A stretch of DNA of 42,248 bases. It comes from Vulcanimicrobiota bacterium (GTDB lineage Bacteria; Vulcanimicrobiota; Vulcanimicrobiia; Vulcanimicrobiales; Vulcanimicrobiaceae). The position numbers and the translations under genes were made by a program. The DNA lies in NCBI GenBank assembly GCA_019232905.1, contig JAFANA010000139.1:1-42248 (forward strand), given 5' to 3'. Positions 32,482 through 40,353 of this stretch are shown here, in pieces. The notes below the pieces were generated by a model. The model ran no database searches. It was not told the DNA's origin and saw only the letters and a list, made by a program, of their open reading frames with translations. Numbering within the stretch: position 1 is the stretch's first letter; every line of letters begins with the position of its first letter.

Positions 32482-33921
32482 ATGATGCGTTGCGTTGCGT
32501 TCGTCCTTCTTGCCTGCTTGCTCCTCGTTAGTGTCACGCAACGCGCGCTCGCAGCAACGCAGCAGTGGCTGGTCGTAAGCGACGTCCATTTCGACCCCTT
32601 CGCCGACCCCCGCATCGTCGAACGGCTCGCATCGGCTCCTGCGGCGCGCTGGCGCGCGATCTTCTCGTCCGAGGGCCAACAGCCGTATGCGAACTACGGC
32701 AGCGACACGAATTTCGCGCTGCTCGAGTCCGCGCTCGACGGCATGCGCAATCAAGTCAACGATCCGCCGGTCGTGATCATCTCCGGCGATTTTCTCGCGC
32801 ATCAATTCCGCGCCAAGTTCGACCGGGTCGCGCGCAACCATGACGACTCGCACTACGCGTCCTTTGTTGACGCGACGATCCGCTTTCTCGCCGACGAATT
32901 CCGCTCGGCATTTCCACGCGCGCGGCTCTTACCGGTCATCGGAAACAATGACAGCTACTGCGGCGACTATCAAGGCGCACCGAGCAGCGCGTTCCTCGCG
33001 TCCATGGCCGCTTCGTGGGGCGGTTCGGTCGGCGCGCCTGACCCCAATGTGTTCGCCGCGCAATTTGCAACCGGCGGCTACTACACGGTTCCGCTTCCCG
33101 CCGGGAATGCGCAAGCCGTCATTGTGAACGACATTTTCTGGTCGACGGAGTATCGCAATACCTGCGGTCAGGCAGCGAGCGATCCCGGCGCCGACGAGGC
33201 GGCGTGGTTGACGAAGACCCTTCATGGGCTCGCATCGAATAACGTGTGGATCGTCGCGCATATACCCCCGGGCGTCGACGTCTATGCGACGCAGCACGCC
33301 GCAAACAACGCTGCGGTATCGTTTTTGACGCCGCATTATAACGATGTATTCGTCAACGCGCTGCTTGCGGTACCGCATACAATGATGGCGATCACCGGTC
33401 ATACGCACATGGACTCTTTTCGTGTGATCGGTCCCGATCCAAGCCGTCCGACGGTACCGATGCTGGTCGTTCCTTCGATCAGCCCGGTCTTTTCGAACAA
33501 TCCGTCGTTCACGCTGCTTCGCGTCGACGATACGAGCGCAGTCGTCGAAGATGCGCAGGTGTTCGTGCTCGACGATTTGGCGATGCTGGCGAAGAACGGC
33601 CGGCTCACGGCGAATTGGCGGCGTGAGTATGATTTCGACAGTGTCTTCGGCCACGGCACGATCGATGCGTCGCACCTTGCAAATGTCCAAGATGAAGTCC
33701 TCAGCGACGACCGCGTGCGCCGGCGCTTCGAGGAGTTTTACGATGGGAGCAGCGGACGCGCGTCGATTCCCGACGCGCAATGGCACGCCTACTGGTGCGC
33801 TGACGTCGCGTTGAGCCTCACTGCTTACGATGCATGCGCGTCGCCGGAGATCGAACATGACCTCGGCCCGCATCCGTCCGCTCCGCCGTCGCCGACGCCG
33901 GTGCCGACGGCGACGCCATGA
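32482..33921 (+). CDS. secreted sphingomyelinase-like metallophosphoesterase (first of a tandem pair)
   Basis: The 479-residue protein starts with a signal peptide (MMRCVAFVLLACLLLVSVTQ). The metallophosphoesterase motifs follow in order: WLVVSDVHFDP (DxH), VVIISGDFLAHQF (GD), VIGNNDSYCGDY (GNxD/N), VWIVAHIPPGVD (H) and ITGHTHMDSF (GHxH). The GDFLAH and NNDSYCGDY details point to the acid-sphingomyelinase-like phosphodiesterase branch. It ends in a Pro/Ser-rich tail (SAPPSPTPVPTATP) with no membrane segment, so it is likely periplasmic or secreted. The substrate may be a phosphodiester lipid or polyphosphate (inference). The next gene overlaps its stop as ATGA. The start could also be at 32479 (GTG) or 32485. 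Confidence 0.9.
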   Translation: MMRCVAFVLLACLLLVSVTQRALAATQQWLVVSDVHFDPFADPRIVERLASAPAARWRAIFSSEGQQPYANYGSDTNFALLESALDGMRNQVNDPPVVIISGDFLAHQFRAKFDRVARNHDDSHYASFVDATIRFLADEFRSAFPRARLLPVIGNNDSYCGDYQGAPSSAFLASMAASWGGSVGAPDPNVFAAQFATGGYYTVPLPAGNAQAVIVNDIFWSTEYRNTCGQAASDPGADEAAWLTKTLHGLASNNVWIVAHIPPGVDVYATQHAANNAAVSFLTPHYNDVFVNALLAVPHTMMAITGHTHMDSFRVIGPDPSRPTVPMLVVPSISPVFSNNPSFTLLRVDDTSAVVEDAQVFVLDDLAMLAKNGRLTANWRREYDFDSVFGHGTIDASHLANVQDEVLSDDRVRRRFEEFYDGSSGRASIPDAQWHAYWCADVALSLTAYDACASPEIEHDLGPHPSAPPSPTPVPTATP

Positions 33922-35195
33922 TAGCGTTGATCGCAGCCGTGATGCTGCACTGGCTCGTGTTGAACGACATCCATTTGAATCCATACGATTCCGGCCCGCC
34001 GGCGATGCGCGGTGAAGACACAAACGCCGCGCTCTTTGACGCAAGCGTACGCGAGATGGTCAAGCGCGTTCCGAATGCGTCCGTCATCGTCATCAGCGGC
34101 GATCTGCTCGCCCACCATTTCCCCACATTGGCGCACAGCGCGCATCAAGAGCCGTACGCGGCGGCCGTCAGTACGATTCGCGCCATCGCGTCGAAGCTCA
34201 ACGCGGCATTTCCGAAGGCACAATTCCTTATTGCCGTCGGCAACAACGACGATCCGTGCGGAGATTACCGCAGTGAAGCGGAAGGTACTTACAACGCTGC
34301 GGTTGCGCGCGTCTTCGCGCCGCTCGTGGACCGGCACGGCTCCTCACCGGGATTTATCGCCGACTACACGCGGGGCGCCTACTATACTGCAGCGTTGCCG
34401 AACGGTTTGCGCGGCGTCGTGACCAACAGCGTGTTTTGGTCGTTCTTTTATCGCGGTTCGTGCCAAGTCAACGTTCGCGATCCGGGCGCCAAAGAAATGC
34501 AATGGCTCGCGCAGACGCTTTCAAGCGGTCACAACGTGGTGGTCATGCACATGCCACCCGGGTACGATCCCGAAAGCACGACGGACGCTCACAGGCTGCT
34601 TCCTATCCCTTTCTTGCGAAGTCACTTCGATGACGAATTGCGCGGCTTGCTCGACCAAGACCGCAGCAACGTGCCGTTTGCGATCGCGGGACACACGCAT
34701 CGCTACGATTTCCGCCTTCCGAGCGGTGTGCCGATGCTCATCGCGTCGTCGCTATCACCGGTCTACGACAACGAGCCGGCGTTCTTCCGTGTCGATATCG
34801 ACGGCGAAACGGTGCATGACGTCATGCCGTACAGCTACGACTCAGATCTCGGATGGATTCCGCAACAAAGCTTCGACCGGATGTTCGGCGTCAATGCATT
34901 CACGGCGCCGGAACTCTATCAACTCAGCCGCAGAATTGCGGGCGATCCAGATCTGCGAGCTCGTTGGGAGCAAGCCTACGACGGGTGGGGTTATTCCATG
35001 AACGACGTGACGACGCACCGGTGGCAGACGTATCGCTGCGCGCAGGTCGCCTTTGGTGAAGCCTATGCGCGCTGCGCTGGAACATACGTGCGATCGGCAA
35101 CGAATCTGGTCGTGCTTGCAGCACTCTTGATTATCGTGGTCGTTGCGGCCGCCGTGCTGATCGTGACGTGGAAGCGTCCTACTCCGTCGTTGTAA
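33918..35195 (+). CDS. membrane-anchored sphingomyelinase-like metallophosphoesterase (second of a tandem pair)
   Basis: The 425-residue protein is a paralogue of the preceding one: WLVLNDIHLNPYD, VIVISGDLLAHHF, LIAVGNNDDPCGDY, NVVVMHMPPGYDPES and FAIAGHTHRYDF. It begins with a short hydrophobic segment (MIALIAAVMLHWLV) and ends with a membrane helix (VVLAALLIIVVVAAAVLIVT) and a short basic tail, so the catalytic domain is probably held outside the membrane by the C terminus. In the first motif Val is replaced by Ile and the Asp-His pair is kept. Start and previous stop overlap by four bases. The end overlaps the convergent sulfurtransferase gene by 17 bases. Confidence 0.9.
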   Translation: MIALIAAVMLHWLVLNDIHLNPYDSGPPAMRGEDTNAALFDASVREMVKRVPNASVIVISGDLLAHHFPTLAHSAHQEPYAAAVSTIRAIASKLNAAFPKAQFLIAVGNNDDPCGDYRSEAEGTYNAAVARVFAPLVDRHGSSPGFIADYTRGAYYTAALPNGLRGVVTNSVFWSFFYRGSCQVNVRDPGAKEMQWLAQTLSSGHNVVVMHMPPGYDPESTTDAHRLLPIPFLRSHFDDELRGLLDQDRSNVPFAIAGHTHRYDFRLPSGVPMLIASSLSPVYDNEPAFFRVDIDGETVHDVMPYSYDSDLGWIPQQSFDRMFGVNAFTAPELYQLSRRIAGDPDLRARWEQAYDGWGYSMNDVTTHRWQTYRCAQVAFGEAYARCAGTYVRSATNLVVLAALLIIVVVAAAVLIVTWKRPTPSL

Positions 35196-36018
35196 CGGGG
35201 CGCGACGGATCGGCGATCCATTCACTCCACGAGCCCGCGTAGAGCCGTGAACCGTGAAGCCCTGCGACCTCCATCGCAAGCATGTTGGCTGCGGCAGATA
35301 CACCGGAACCGCATTGATGAACGACATGCGACGGCTCGCCGAATATGGCGAATGCGCGGCGCAAATCATCCGGTGACCTGAAGTGCAAGGTGGAATCGAA
35401 GTTTTCTTTGAACGGCCGGTTGCGCGCTCCGGGAATGTGTCCGGCGACCGGATCGATCGTCTCGTTTTCCCCGCGGAAACGGTCTGCGGCGCGCGCGTCG
35501 ACGAGGTGCATTCCCCTCGTGAGACGATCGCGCACATAAGCTGCGTCGACGACCAGCTCGTTGTTCAGCTTCACGTGCACGTTACCGGAATGGAGCGAAG
35601 CGGAGGGAACCGCAGTTAGCTCGTAGCCGGCTGCCGTCCACGCGGCAAGACCGCCGTCTAAAACGGCGGCAGCTTGGTGTCCGATCCATTGACACAAGAA
35701 CCATAGGCGCGCTGCGAACATGTCGCCCCCCGCGTCGTAGGCAACGATTTGCGTCTTGTCGTTGACGCCGATCTGCTCGATGTAGGCGGCGAACACCATC
35801 GGGTCGGGAAGCGGATGACGCCCGTTGGAGCCGGTGTGCGTTCCCGCAAGATCCTCTTCGACGTCGGCAAAGAACGCGCCGGGGATGTGTGCCTCTTCGT
35901 AGAGCTTGCGTCCGAGGGAAAAATCAGCGAGCGTGTGCCGGCAATCCACGATCACCCACGACGGATCGTCGAGGTGATCGTGAACCGTCTTTGCATCGAC
36001 GAGCGTAGTGTGCGCCAC
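35179..36018 (-). CDS. sseA: sulfurtransferase (thiosulfate / 3-mercaptopyruvate, two rhodanese domains)
   Basis: The 279-residue protein has two rhodanese domains. The first (about residues 5-135) has WVIVDCRHTLADFSLGRKLY, HIPGAFFADVEEDLAG, HPLPDPMVFAAYIEQIGV and AYDAGGDMFAARLWFLCQW. The second (about 150-275) has LVDARAADRFRGENETIDP, GHIPGARNRPFKENFD and the active-site loop HQCGSGVSAAANML, where the Cys carries the persulfide. The CGSGV loop favours 3-mercaptopyruvate or thiosulfate sulfurtransferase. The start is a GTG at 36018, one base after the stop of the glutaredoxin gene, so it is the last gene of a four-gene operon. Confidence 0.93.
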   Translation of the reverse strand: MAHTTLVDAKTVHDHLDDPSWVIVDCRHTLADFSLGRKLYEEAHIPGAFFADVEEDLAGTHTGSNGRHPLPDPMVFAAYIEQIGVNDKTQIVAYDAGGDMFAARLWFLCQWIGHQAAAVLDGGLAAWTAAGYELTAVPSASLHSGNVHVKLNNELVVDAAYVRDRLTRGMHLVDARAADRFRGENETIDPVAGHIPGARNRPFKENFDSTLHFRSPDDLRRAFAIFGEPSHVVHQCGSGVSAAANMLAMEVAGLHGSRLYAGSWSEWIADPSRPVTTTE

Positions 36019-36019
36019 G

Positions 36020-36376
36020 TCAGCGAAGATTGATGGTCGTCTTTTGCTGCGGCTCGTTGCCGAACGTGTCTTTCAACACGGCTTGCAGCTCGCCGTTCTG
36101 GGCCATCGGCCCGAGAATGTCGGTGTCACCGTAGAATTTCCCGTTGATGAAGACTTTTGGCAGCGTCGGCCAGTTCGTCATCTCGGCAAGCGCTTCGCGC
36201 TTGGGCATGTTCTCGAGCACGTCGATCACTTCGAACGGATAGCCGAAGTGATTGAAAAACTCGATCGTCTCAAGGGTGAATCCGCAGCGCGGCATCGTCT
36301 TCGTGCCCTTGCCGTAGACGAGGATTTTATTGGCGGTGATTTCCCGCTCGATTTCTTCTTTGAGTTGTTCCGACAT
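36020..36376 (-). CDS. grxD: monothiol glutaredoxin (Grx4/GrxD type)
   Basis: The 118-residue protein is a monothiol glutaredoxin: ILVYGKGTKTMPRCGFTLET, the active site being CGFT rather than the usual CGFS, then FEVIDVLENMPKREALAEMT, NWPTLPKVFINGKFYGDTDI and ELQAVLKDTF. Grx4-type proteins bind a [2Fe-2S] cluster with glutathione and work with BolA in iron-sulfur trafficking and iron regulation. The bolA-like gene is eight bases upstream on the same strand, which supports that partnership. The usual GGxDD motif reads GDTDI here, so glutathione binding may differ. Confidence 0.94.
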   Translation of the reverse strand: MSEQLKEEIEREITANKILVYGKGTKTMPRCGFTLETIEFFNHFGYPFEVIDVLENMPKREALAEMTNWPTLPKVFINGKFYGDTDILGPMAQNGELQAVLKDTFGNEPQQKTTINLR

Positions 36377-36384
36377 ATCTGTTC

Positions 36385-36621
36385 CTAGCTCGCGCTGACG
36401 AGAGTTTTGAGTTCGACGGCATGAACGCGTCCGTCTTTGAGCGCTCCCTTGAGTGCTCCGTACACCAATTGATGCTGCTCGATCAGTGTTTTGCCCGCGA
36501 AGACCGACGACCGCACGGTGATGTTGAAGTGATCCATCGTACCGGTCCGGTCGTAAATCTCGACCTCGGCGTCGGGCAGGTCGCGGCGGATGAGGGCCGC
36601 GAGGGAATCATTATCGATCAT
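36385..36621 (-). CDS. bolA: BolA family protein
   Basis: The 78-residue protein is a short BolA: LAALIRRDLPDAEVEIYDRT, DHFNITVRSSVFAGKTLIEQ, HQLVYGALKGALKDGRVHAV and ELKTLVS. The His in HQLVYGAL is the usual cluster or Grx ligand. BolA proteins form [2Fe-2S] complexes with monothiol glutaredoxins, and the glutaredoxin gene follows directly. The start codon ATG is at 36621; the small membrane protein gene is 12 bases upstream, so all four genes (36888 down to 35179) are one operon. Confidence 0.95.
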   Translation of the reverse strand: MIDNDSLAALIRRDLPDAEVEIYDRTGTMDHFNITVRSSVFAGKTLIEQHQLVYGALKGALKDGRVHAVELKTLVSAS

Positions 36622-36633
36622 ACAGCGACTATT

Positions 36634-36888
36634 CTACGGATTGAGGCGGCGGTGGTCGCCGCGCAATGTCTCCGCCAACCCGCGCGCCTCGCGCAGGGTT
36701 TCGGGCAGCCGCGCGGCGTTCTTCGAAAGCATGGCAGCGAAGCCGCCGGCAATGATCACGCCGCTGACTGCGACCAGGATTGCGGGAACGCCGGTTGCGC
36801 GAATCGGGCCGATGTCGATCGTATATGCCCGCTCCATCTTTGCGATGCCGCGGAAGACCGCTTTGACCACTTTGCCTTGCTTCGCCAT
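36634..36888 (-). CDS. small membrane protein of unknown function
   Basis: The 84-residue protein has one membrane helix (GVPAILVAVSGVIIAGGFAA, about residues 33-52) after a basic N-terminal segment and a helical C-terminal part (LPETLREARGLAETLRGDHR). No family is recognised. As the first gene of the BolA-Grx-sulfurtransferase operon it may be co-regulated with them. Its ATG lies 80 bases from the divergent TonB-receptor start. Confidence 0.75.
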   Translation of the reverse strand: MAKQGKVVKAVFRGIAKMERAYTIDIGPIRATGVPAILVAVSGVIIAGGFAAMLSKNAARLPETLREARGLAETLRGDHRRLNP

Positions 36889-36950
36889 CCGCGCAAGTTT
36901 TAGCGCATCGCCGCCGTCGGCCTGCGCGTCTCAGCATGCATTAAGGTTCG

Positions 36951-36970
36951 ATTAGAGACTATAATCTAAT
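36951..36970. promoter_or_regulatory. promoter with overlapping palindrome upstream of TonB-dependent receptor
   Basis: ATTAGA (36951-36956) and TCTAAT (36965-36970) form a perfect 6-8-6 inverted repeat. A consensus -10 box TATAAT (36960-36965) lies inside it, and TATAGT on the minus strand (complement of 36958-36963) could serve the divergent operon. The palindrome touches the ATG at 36969, so a repressor here would block both promoter and start. With only three bases from the -10 box to the ATG, this mRNA would be leaderless or the real start is later. Confidence 0.5.
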
Positions 36971-39281
36971 GCACGTACTTCTCCTCGCCGTTTGCTGCAT
37001 AGTCAGCGGCCACGTTCATACTGCCTCGGGTGCGCCCATTGCAGGCGCTCATGTCGTCGTCGAGGGCCGGTCCGGAGGCGGTGTCGTTACAACGGCAGAC
37101 GGCAGCTTCTCGTTATCCGTGCCGCCGGGTGACCATCAACTCGATCTCTCGTCTAAGGGATACCTCAGCGCGTCGGTCGACATCGTCGTCGGTCACGATA
37201 CGACGGTCGATGTCACGCTCGAGCCGGTCGACGCCCCGACCCTGCGCACGATCGCTGCGGTTACCGTGGACGGACGGCTCACGCCGGTGCGCGGAGTCGT
37301 CCCGTCGGTCACGGTGACGAGGTCCGACATGGATCGCATAAACGACGATCGCATCATACAAGCGCTCGCGACGATTCCCGGCACCGTGTTTGCCCACCCT
37401 GACGGTGGCTCGGCGGCCGGCATCGCCGTCGTTGCACTTCGCGGACCCGATCCATCGGAATCACTCGACGCACTCGACGGGCAACTGCTCAATGACGGCA
37501 ACACCGGTGACTTGAATCTCGCGCATTTTCCCGTCGCTGCGTTTTCGTCCGTGAACGTCACGGAAGGGCTCGGACCCGAAGATGCAAACGGCAGCAACAC
37601 GTTCGGCGGGTCGATCAACATGGTGTCGCTGCGTCCTACGCTCCATCCGCATTTTGCGTTTCAAGAATCGGTCGGCTCGTTCGGACAGAGCGAACAATGG
37701 GTGAACGGCACGGGAACGCACGGCAAATTCGGTTATGCCTTTGCGCTCGACAATCAGAACACGGCCGGGTACACGAACGAGACGCAGACGTTATACACAG
37801 CCGGCGTTGCGCCCGGCACACCACAGAATCCCGGCACTCCGACGTTCCTCGGTTCGAGTACGTCGAGCCGTTCGGAGCTCGCGAACCTCACCTATAACTT
37901 TACGTCGCGCGCGAACATCGCGGCACGCATCTTCGTGCTTGGCGACAATAACGATCAGAGCAGCGGCGTCAACGGGATCGACGGAAACTCCACGAGTCCG
38001 ACGTATGGCGACTTCGTCGGACCCGGAAGCCAATCGTACGCGCAAACCGTGCGTGCGTATCAGGTTCGCGCGCAAGCACCGCTCGGCGCTGGTGACCTTG
38101 CCGCCGACGTGTATGCAAGCGATAACAATATCGCATTGTTCGGACCGCCGAGTAACCCCGCATACGACGTCGATCACGTCGATCATCGATACAATTTAGG
38201 CCTCACGTGGGCCCGCACGTTTGACACGTCCGAGTACGCAGTCGGGGGCTACTCACGCTATGAGTCACTGGCGTTCGTTCCGCCGGCCGGTCCTGCGCCG
38301 CAATTGGGACAAACGATCAACGTGCTGTTTGCGCGCGGCGGATGGCAGGCGACGAAGGAATTGCGCGTGGACGCGGGTCTGTTTCAATCGCGCTACACGA
38401 GTTTCGGCTCGAATCTCGACGGCCGCCTCGGACTGATTTACAACACGTCGCCTTCGACCGCGCTCCGGTTCTCGCTCGGCACCGGATTCCGCGCGCCGCT
38501 CCTGATCGAACGTTATCAATTCCCGCTGGATCAGCTCGCGCAAGATGGGCTCGGCGTCTTCGTCGGTCAAGGGAATCCGAACGAATCGCCGGAGCACGCC
38601 ACGGAGTACGAACTCGGCGTCTCGCATCAGTTTTCGTCGGCAACGCTCGACGTTTCGCTGTATCAAACCAATCTGCGCAATCCGATCGAGATTTACTATC
38701 CGTTGGAACTCGCGCAGTCGGGCGTGTGCGGCGCTCAAACGCCAACCGCGCCGGTACCGGGATGCGTTTCGTACAATAGTAACGTCGGCAACGCCGTCTA
38801 TCAGGGTGCGGAGGTCCGCTTCGTGCAGCGATTCGCTCCGGAGCATCTCTTTCTGACTGCGATGTACGGGCTCAATGTTGCCTACCCGAAAGACCTAACG
38901 GCGGATTTTTCGAACCCGACGTCTGCCGGAAATCTCGTAGATAACACGCAATTTCTCGGCATTCCGCAACAGCAGGGGTCGCTCGAGCTCGACTGGGCGG
39001 AAAACGCGTGGCACGCCGGCGCGCAAGCGGTGTTCCGCGGCAACAACAACGAACTCAATCAGCCGCCGTTCACCGTCATCAATGCCACCGTCGGCGTAGG
39101 ACTGACTAAGTTCATCGACTTCAGCGTCCAGGGAACAAATATTTTTAGTGACGCGGCAGGCCGGTACACGATCTTCGGAGGCGGCGTTCCGTACCTCGGC
39201 TTTGGAGGCACGCCGCTTCCAACCGACCGCTACACGATCGAACCCGTCGGGGTGCGTGCCATTCTTACGTTGAAGACGTAA
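36969..39281 (+). CDS. TonB-dependent receptor with carboxypeptidase-regulatory-like domain
   Basis: The 770-residue protein is an outer-membrane TonB-dependent receptor. After a signal-like start come a carboxypeptidase-regulatory-like beta-sandwich (about residues 13-87: SGHVHTASGAPIAGAHVVVE, TTADGSFSLSVPPGDHQLDL), a plug domain (about 105-220: MDRINDDRIIQALATIPGTV, VNVTEGLGPEDANGSNTFGG) and a beta-barrel (about 225-770) with alternating aromatic strands. A TonB box is not obvious. The class typically imports iron chelates, vitamins or glycans, but no transport genes nearby reveal the substrate. A palindromic promoter lies directly upstream. A quinone-oxidoreductase-like gene follows three bases downstream. 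Confidence 0.92.
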   Translation: MHVLLLAVCCIVSGHVHTASGAPIAGAHVVVEGRSGGGVVTTADGSFSLSVPPGDHQLDLSSKGYLSASVDIVVGHDTTVDVTLEPVDAPTLRTIAAVTVDGRLTPVRGVVPSVTVTRSDMDRINDDRIIQALATIPGTVFAHPDGGSAAGIAVVALRGPDPSESLDALDGQLLNDGNTGDLNLAHFPVAAFSSVNVTEGLGPEDANGSNTFGGSINMVSLRPTLHPHFAFQESVGSFGQSEQWVNGTGTHGKFGYAFALDNQNTAGYTNETQTLYTAGVAPGTPQNPGTPTFLGSSTSSRSELANLTYNFTSRANIAARIFVLGDNNDQSSGVNGIDGNSTSPTYGDFVGPGSQSYAQTVRAYQVRAQAPLGAGDLAADVYASDNNIALFGPPSNPAYDVDHVDHRYNLGLTWARTFDTSEYAVGGYSRYESLAFVPPAGPAPQLGQTINVLFARGGWQATKELRVDAGLFQSRYTSFGSNLDGRLGLIYNTSPSTALRFSLGTGFRAPLLIERYQFPLDQLAQDGLGVFVGQGNPNESPEHATEYELGVSHQFSSATLDVSLYQTNLRNPIEIYYPLELAQSGVCGAQTPTAPVPGCVSYNSNVGNAVYQGAEVRFVQRFAPEHLFLTAMYGLNVAYPKDLTADFSNPTSAGNLVDNTQFLGIPQQQGSLELDWAENAWHAGAQAVFRGNNNELNQPPFTVINATVGVGLTKFIDFSVQGTNIFSDAAGRYTIFGGGVPYLGFGGTPLPTDRYTIEPVGVRAILTLKT

Positions 39282-39284
39282 CGA

Positions 39285-40253
39285 ATGAAAGCGATTCGCC
39301 TGCATGAGATCGGCGGTCCGCAGAATCTGCGGATCGATGACATCGAACGGCCGGCCCCGCCCGCGAACGAAGTGCTCGTGCGGATACAAGCCGCGGCATT
39401 CAACCGCCGCGACGTTTTCATCACGCAAGGGTTGTATCCGAACATTCAATTGCCGAGAACGCTTGGTTCCGACGGCGCCGGCGTGCTCGAAGCAACCGGT
39501 GAAGAAGTCGTCATCGATCCGATGCTCGGCTGGGGCGACGACCCGGATGTCTGGCGCACGGACGCCACAATTCTCGGCATGCCGCGCGACGGCACATTCG
39601 CGCAATACGTCAGCGTACCGAAGGCGAACGTTTATCCGAAACCGCGCGCGCTAACGATGGAAGAAGCAGCGGCGATTCCCCTCGCCGGGCTGACCGCCTA
39701 CCGCGCAACGTTTACCCGTGGAGAACTCGGGCCGGACGAAACGATTCTGATTCCCGGCATCGGCGGTGGCGTGCAAACGTTCGTCTTGCTGTTTGCGAAG
39801 GCCGTCGGTGCGCGCGCGATCGTCACGTCGGGGGATAACGAAAAACTCGAACGGGCGAAAGCACTCGGCGCGGACGTTACGATCAACTACCGCGAGACGC
39901 CGGACTGGCAGAAGACGCTCAAGCGCGGCGAAGTCGACGTCGTCGTCGATTCTTCCGGCGGCGACACACTCGCAAAAGCAACGTCCGCGTTGCGCCCCGG
40001 CGGACGCATCGTGATTTACGGCGGCACGCGTCCGGAATCGACGTTGCGATTGTTTCCGATTTTCTGGAATCACATCGACATCCGCGGAACCTCGATGGGA
40101 AGTCCCTCAGATTTTGCGGCGATGCTCAAAATGTTCGACGGCGATCTCCGTCCCGCAATCGATCGCGTCTACGCAATGGACGAAGCCGTCTCCGCCGCCG
40201 AACGCATGGCCAAATCCGACCAATTCGGAAAAATCGTGCTACGCATCGCCTAG
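39285..40253 (+). CDS. zinc-free medium-chain dehydrogenase / quinone oxidoreductase family protein
   Basis: The 322-residue protein is an MDR-superfamily enzyme: MKAIRLHEIGGPQNLRIDDI, EVLVRIQAAAFNRRDVFITQ, PRTLGSDGAGVLEATGEEVV, and the NAD(P)-binding LIPGIGGGVQTFVLLFAKAV followed by ALGADVTINYRETPDW. DVVVDSSGGDTLAKATSALR and GRIVIYGG close the Rossmann part. Structural-zinc cysteines are missing, which suits quinone oxidoreductase-like enzymes. The substrate is not known. It is three bases downstream of the TonB-receptor gene, and its stop TAG runs into the hairpin repeat. Confidence 0.9.
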   Translation: MKAIRLHEIGGPQNLRIDDIERPAPPANEVLVRIQAAAFNRRDVFITQGLYPNIQLPRTLGSDGAGVLEATGEEVVIDPMLGWGDDPDVWRTDATILGMPRDGTFAQYVSVPKANVYPKPRALTMEEAAAIPLAGLTAYRATFTRGELGPDETILIPGIGGGVQTFVLLFAKAVGARAIVTSGDNEKLERAKALGADVTINYRETPDWQKTLKRGEVDVVVDSSGGDTLAKATSALRPGGRIVIYGGTRPESTLRLFPIFWNHIDIRGTSMGSPSDFAAMLKMFDGDLRPAIDRVYAMDEAVSAAERMAKSDQFGKIVLRIA

Positions 40254-40351
40254 TGTCATCCGGAACGAAGCGAAGCGGAGTTGAAGGATCGCAACGGGCG
40301 TTTGAATTGAGGCAATCCTTCGACTGCGCTGCGCTCCGCTCAGGATGACAC
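40253..40351. repeat. 99-base hairpin repeat (REP/MITE-like) between convergent genes
   Basis: Two 37-base arms (40253-40289 and 40315-40351) are inverted copies; 31 of 37 positions pair. They begin with GTGTCATCC and end with GAAGGAT, and a 25-base spacer separates them. The TGTCATCC...GAAGGAT pattern resembles small dispersed palindromic elements seen across several bacterial phyla. It sits exactly between the convergent oxidoreductase and metallo-beta-lactamase genes and may terminate both transcripts. No other full copy is in the window, so its dispersal is inferred. Confidence 0.75.
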
Positions 40352-40353
40352 GG

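Noticed and set aside
32929..34044. Long minus-strand frame (371 codons) opposite the phosphoesterase genes
   Set aside because: Composition typical of antisense shadows and all metallophosphoesterase motifs are on the plus strand.
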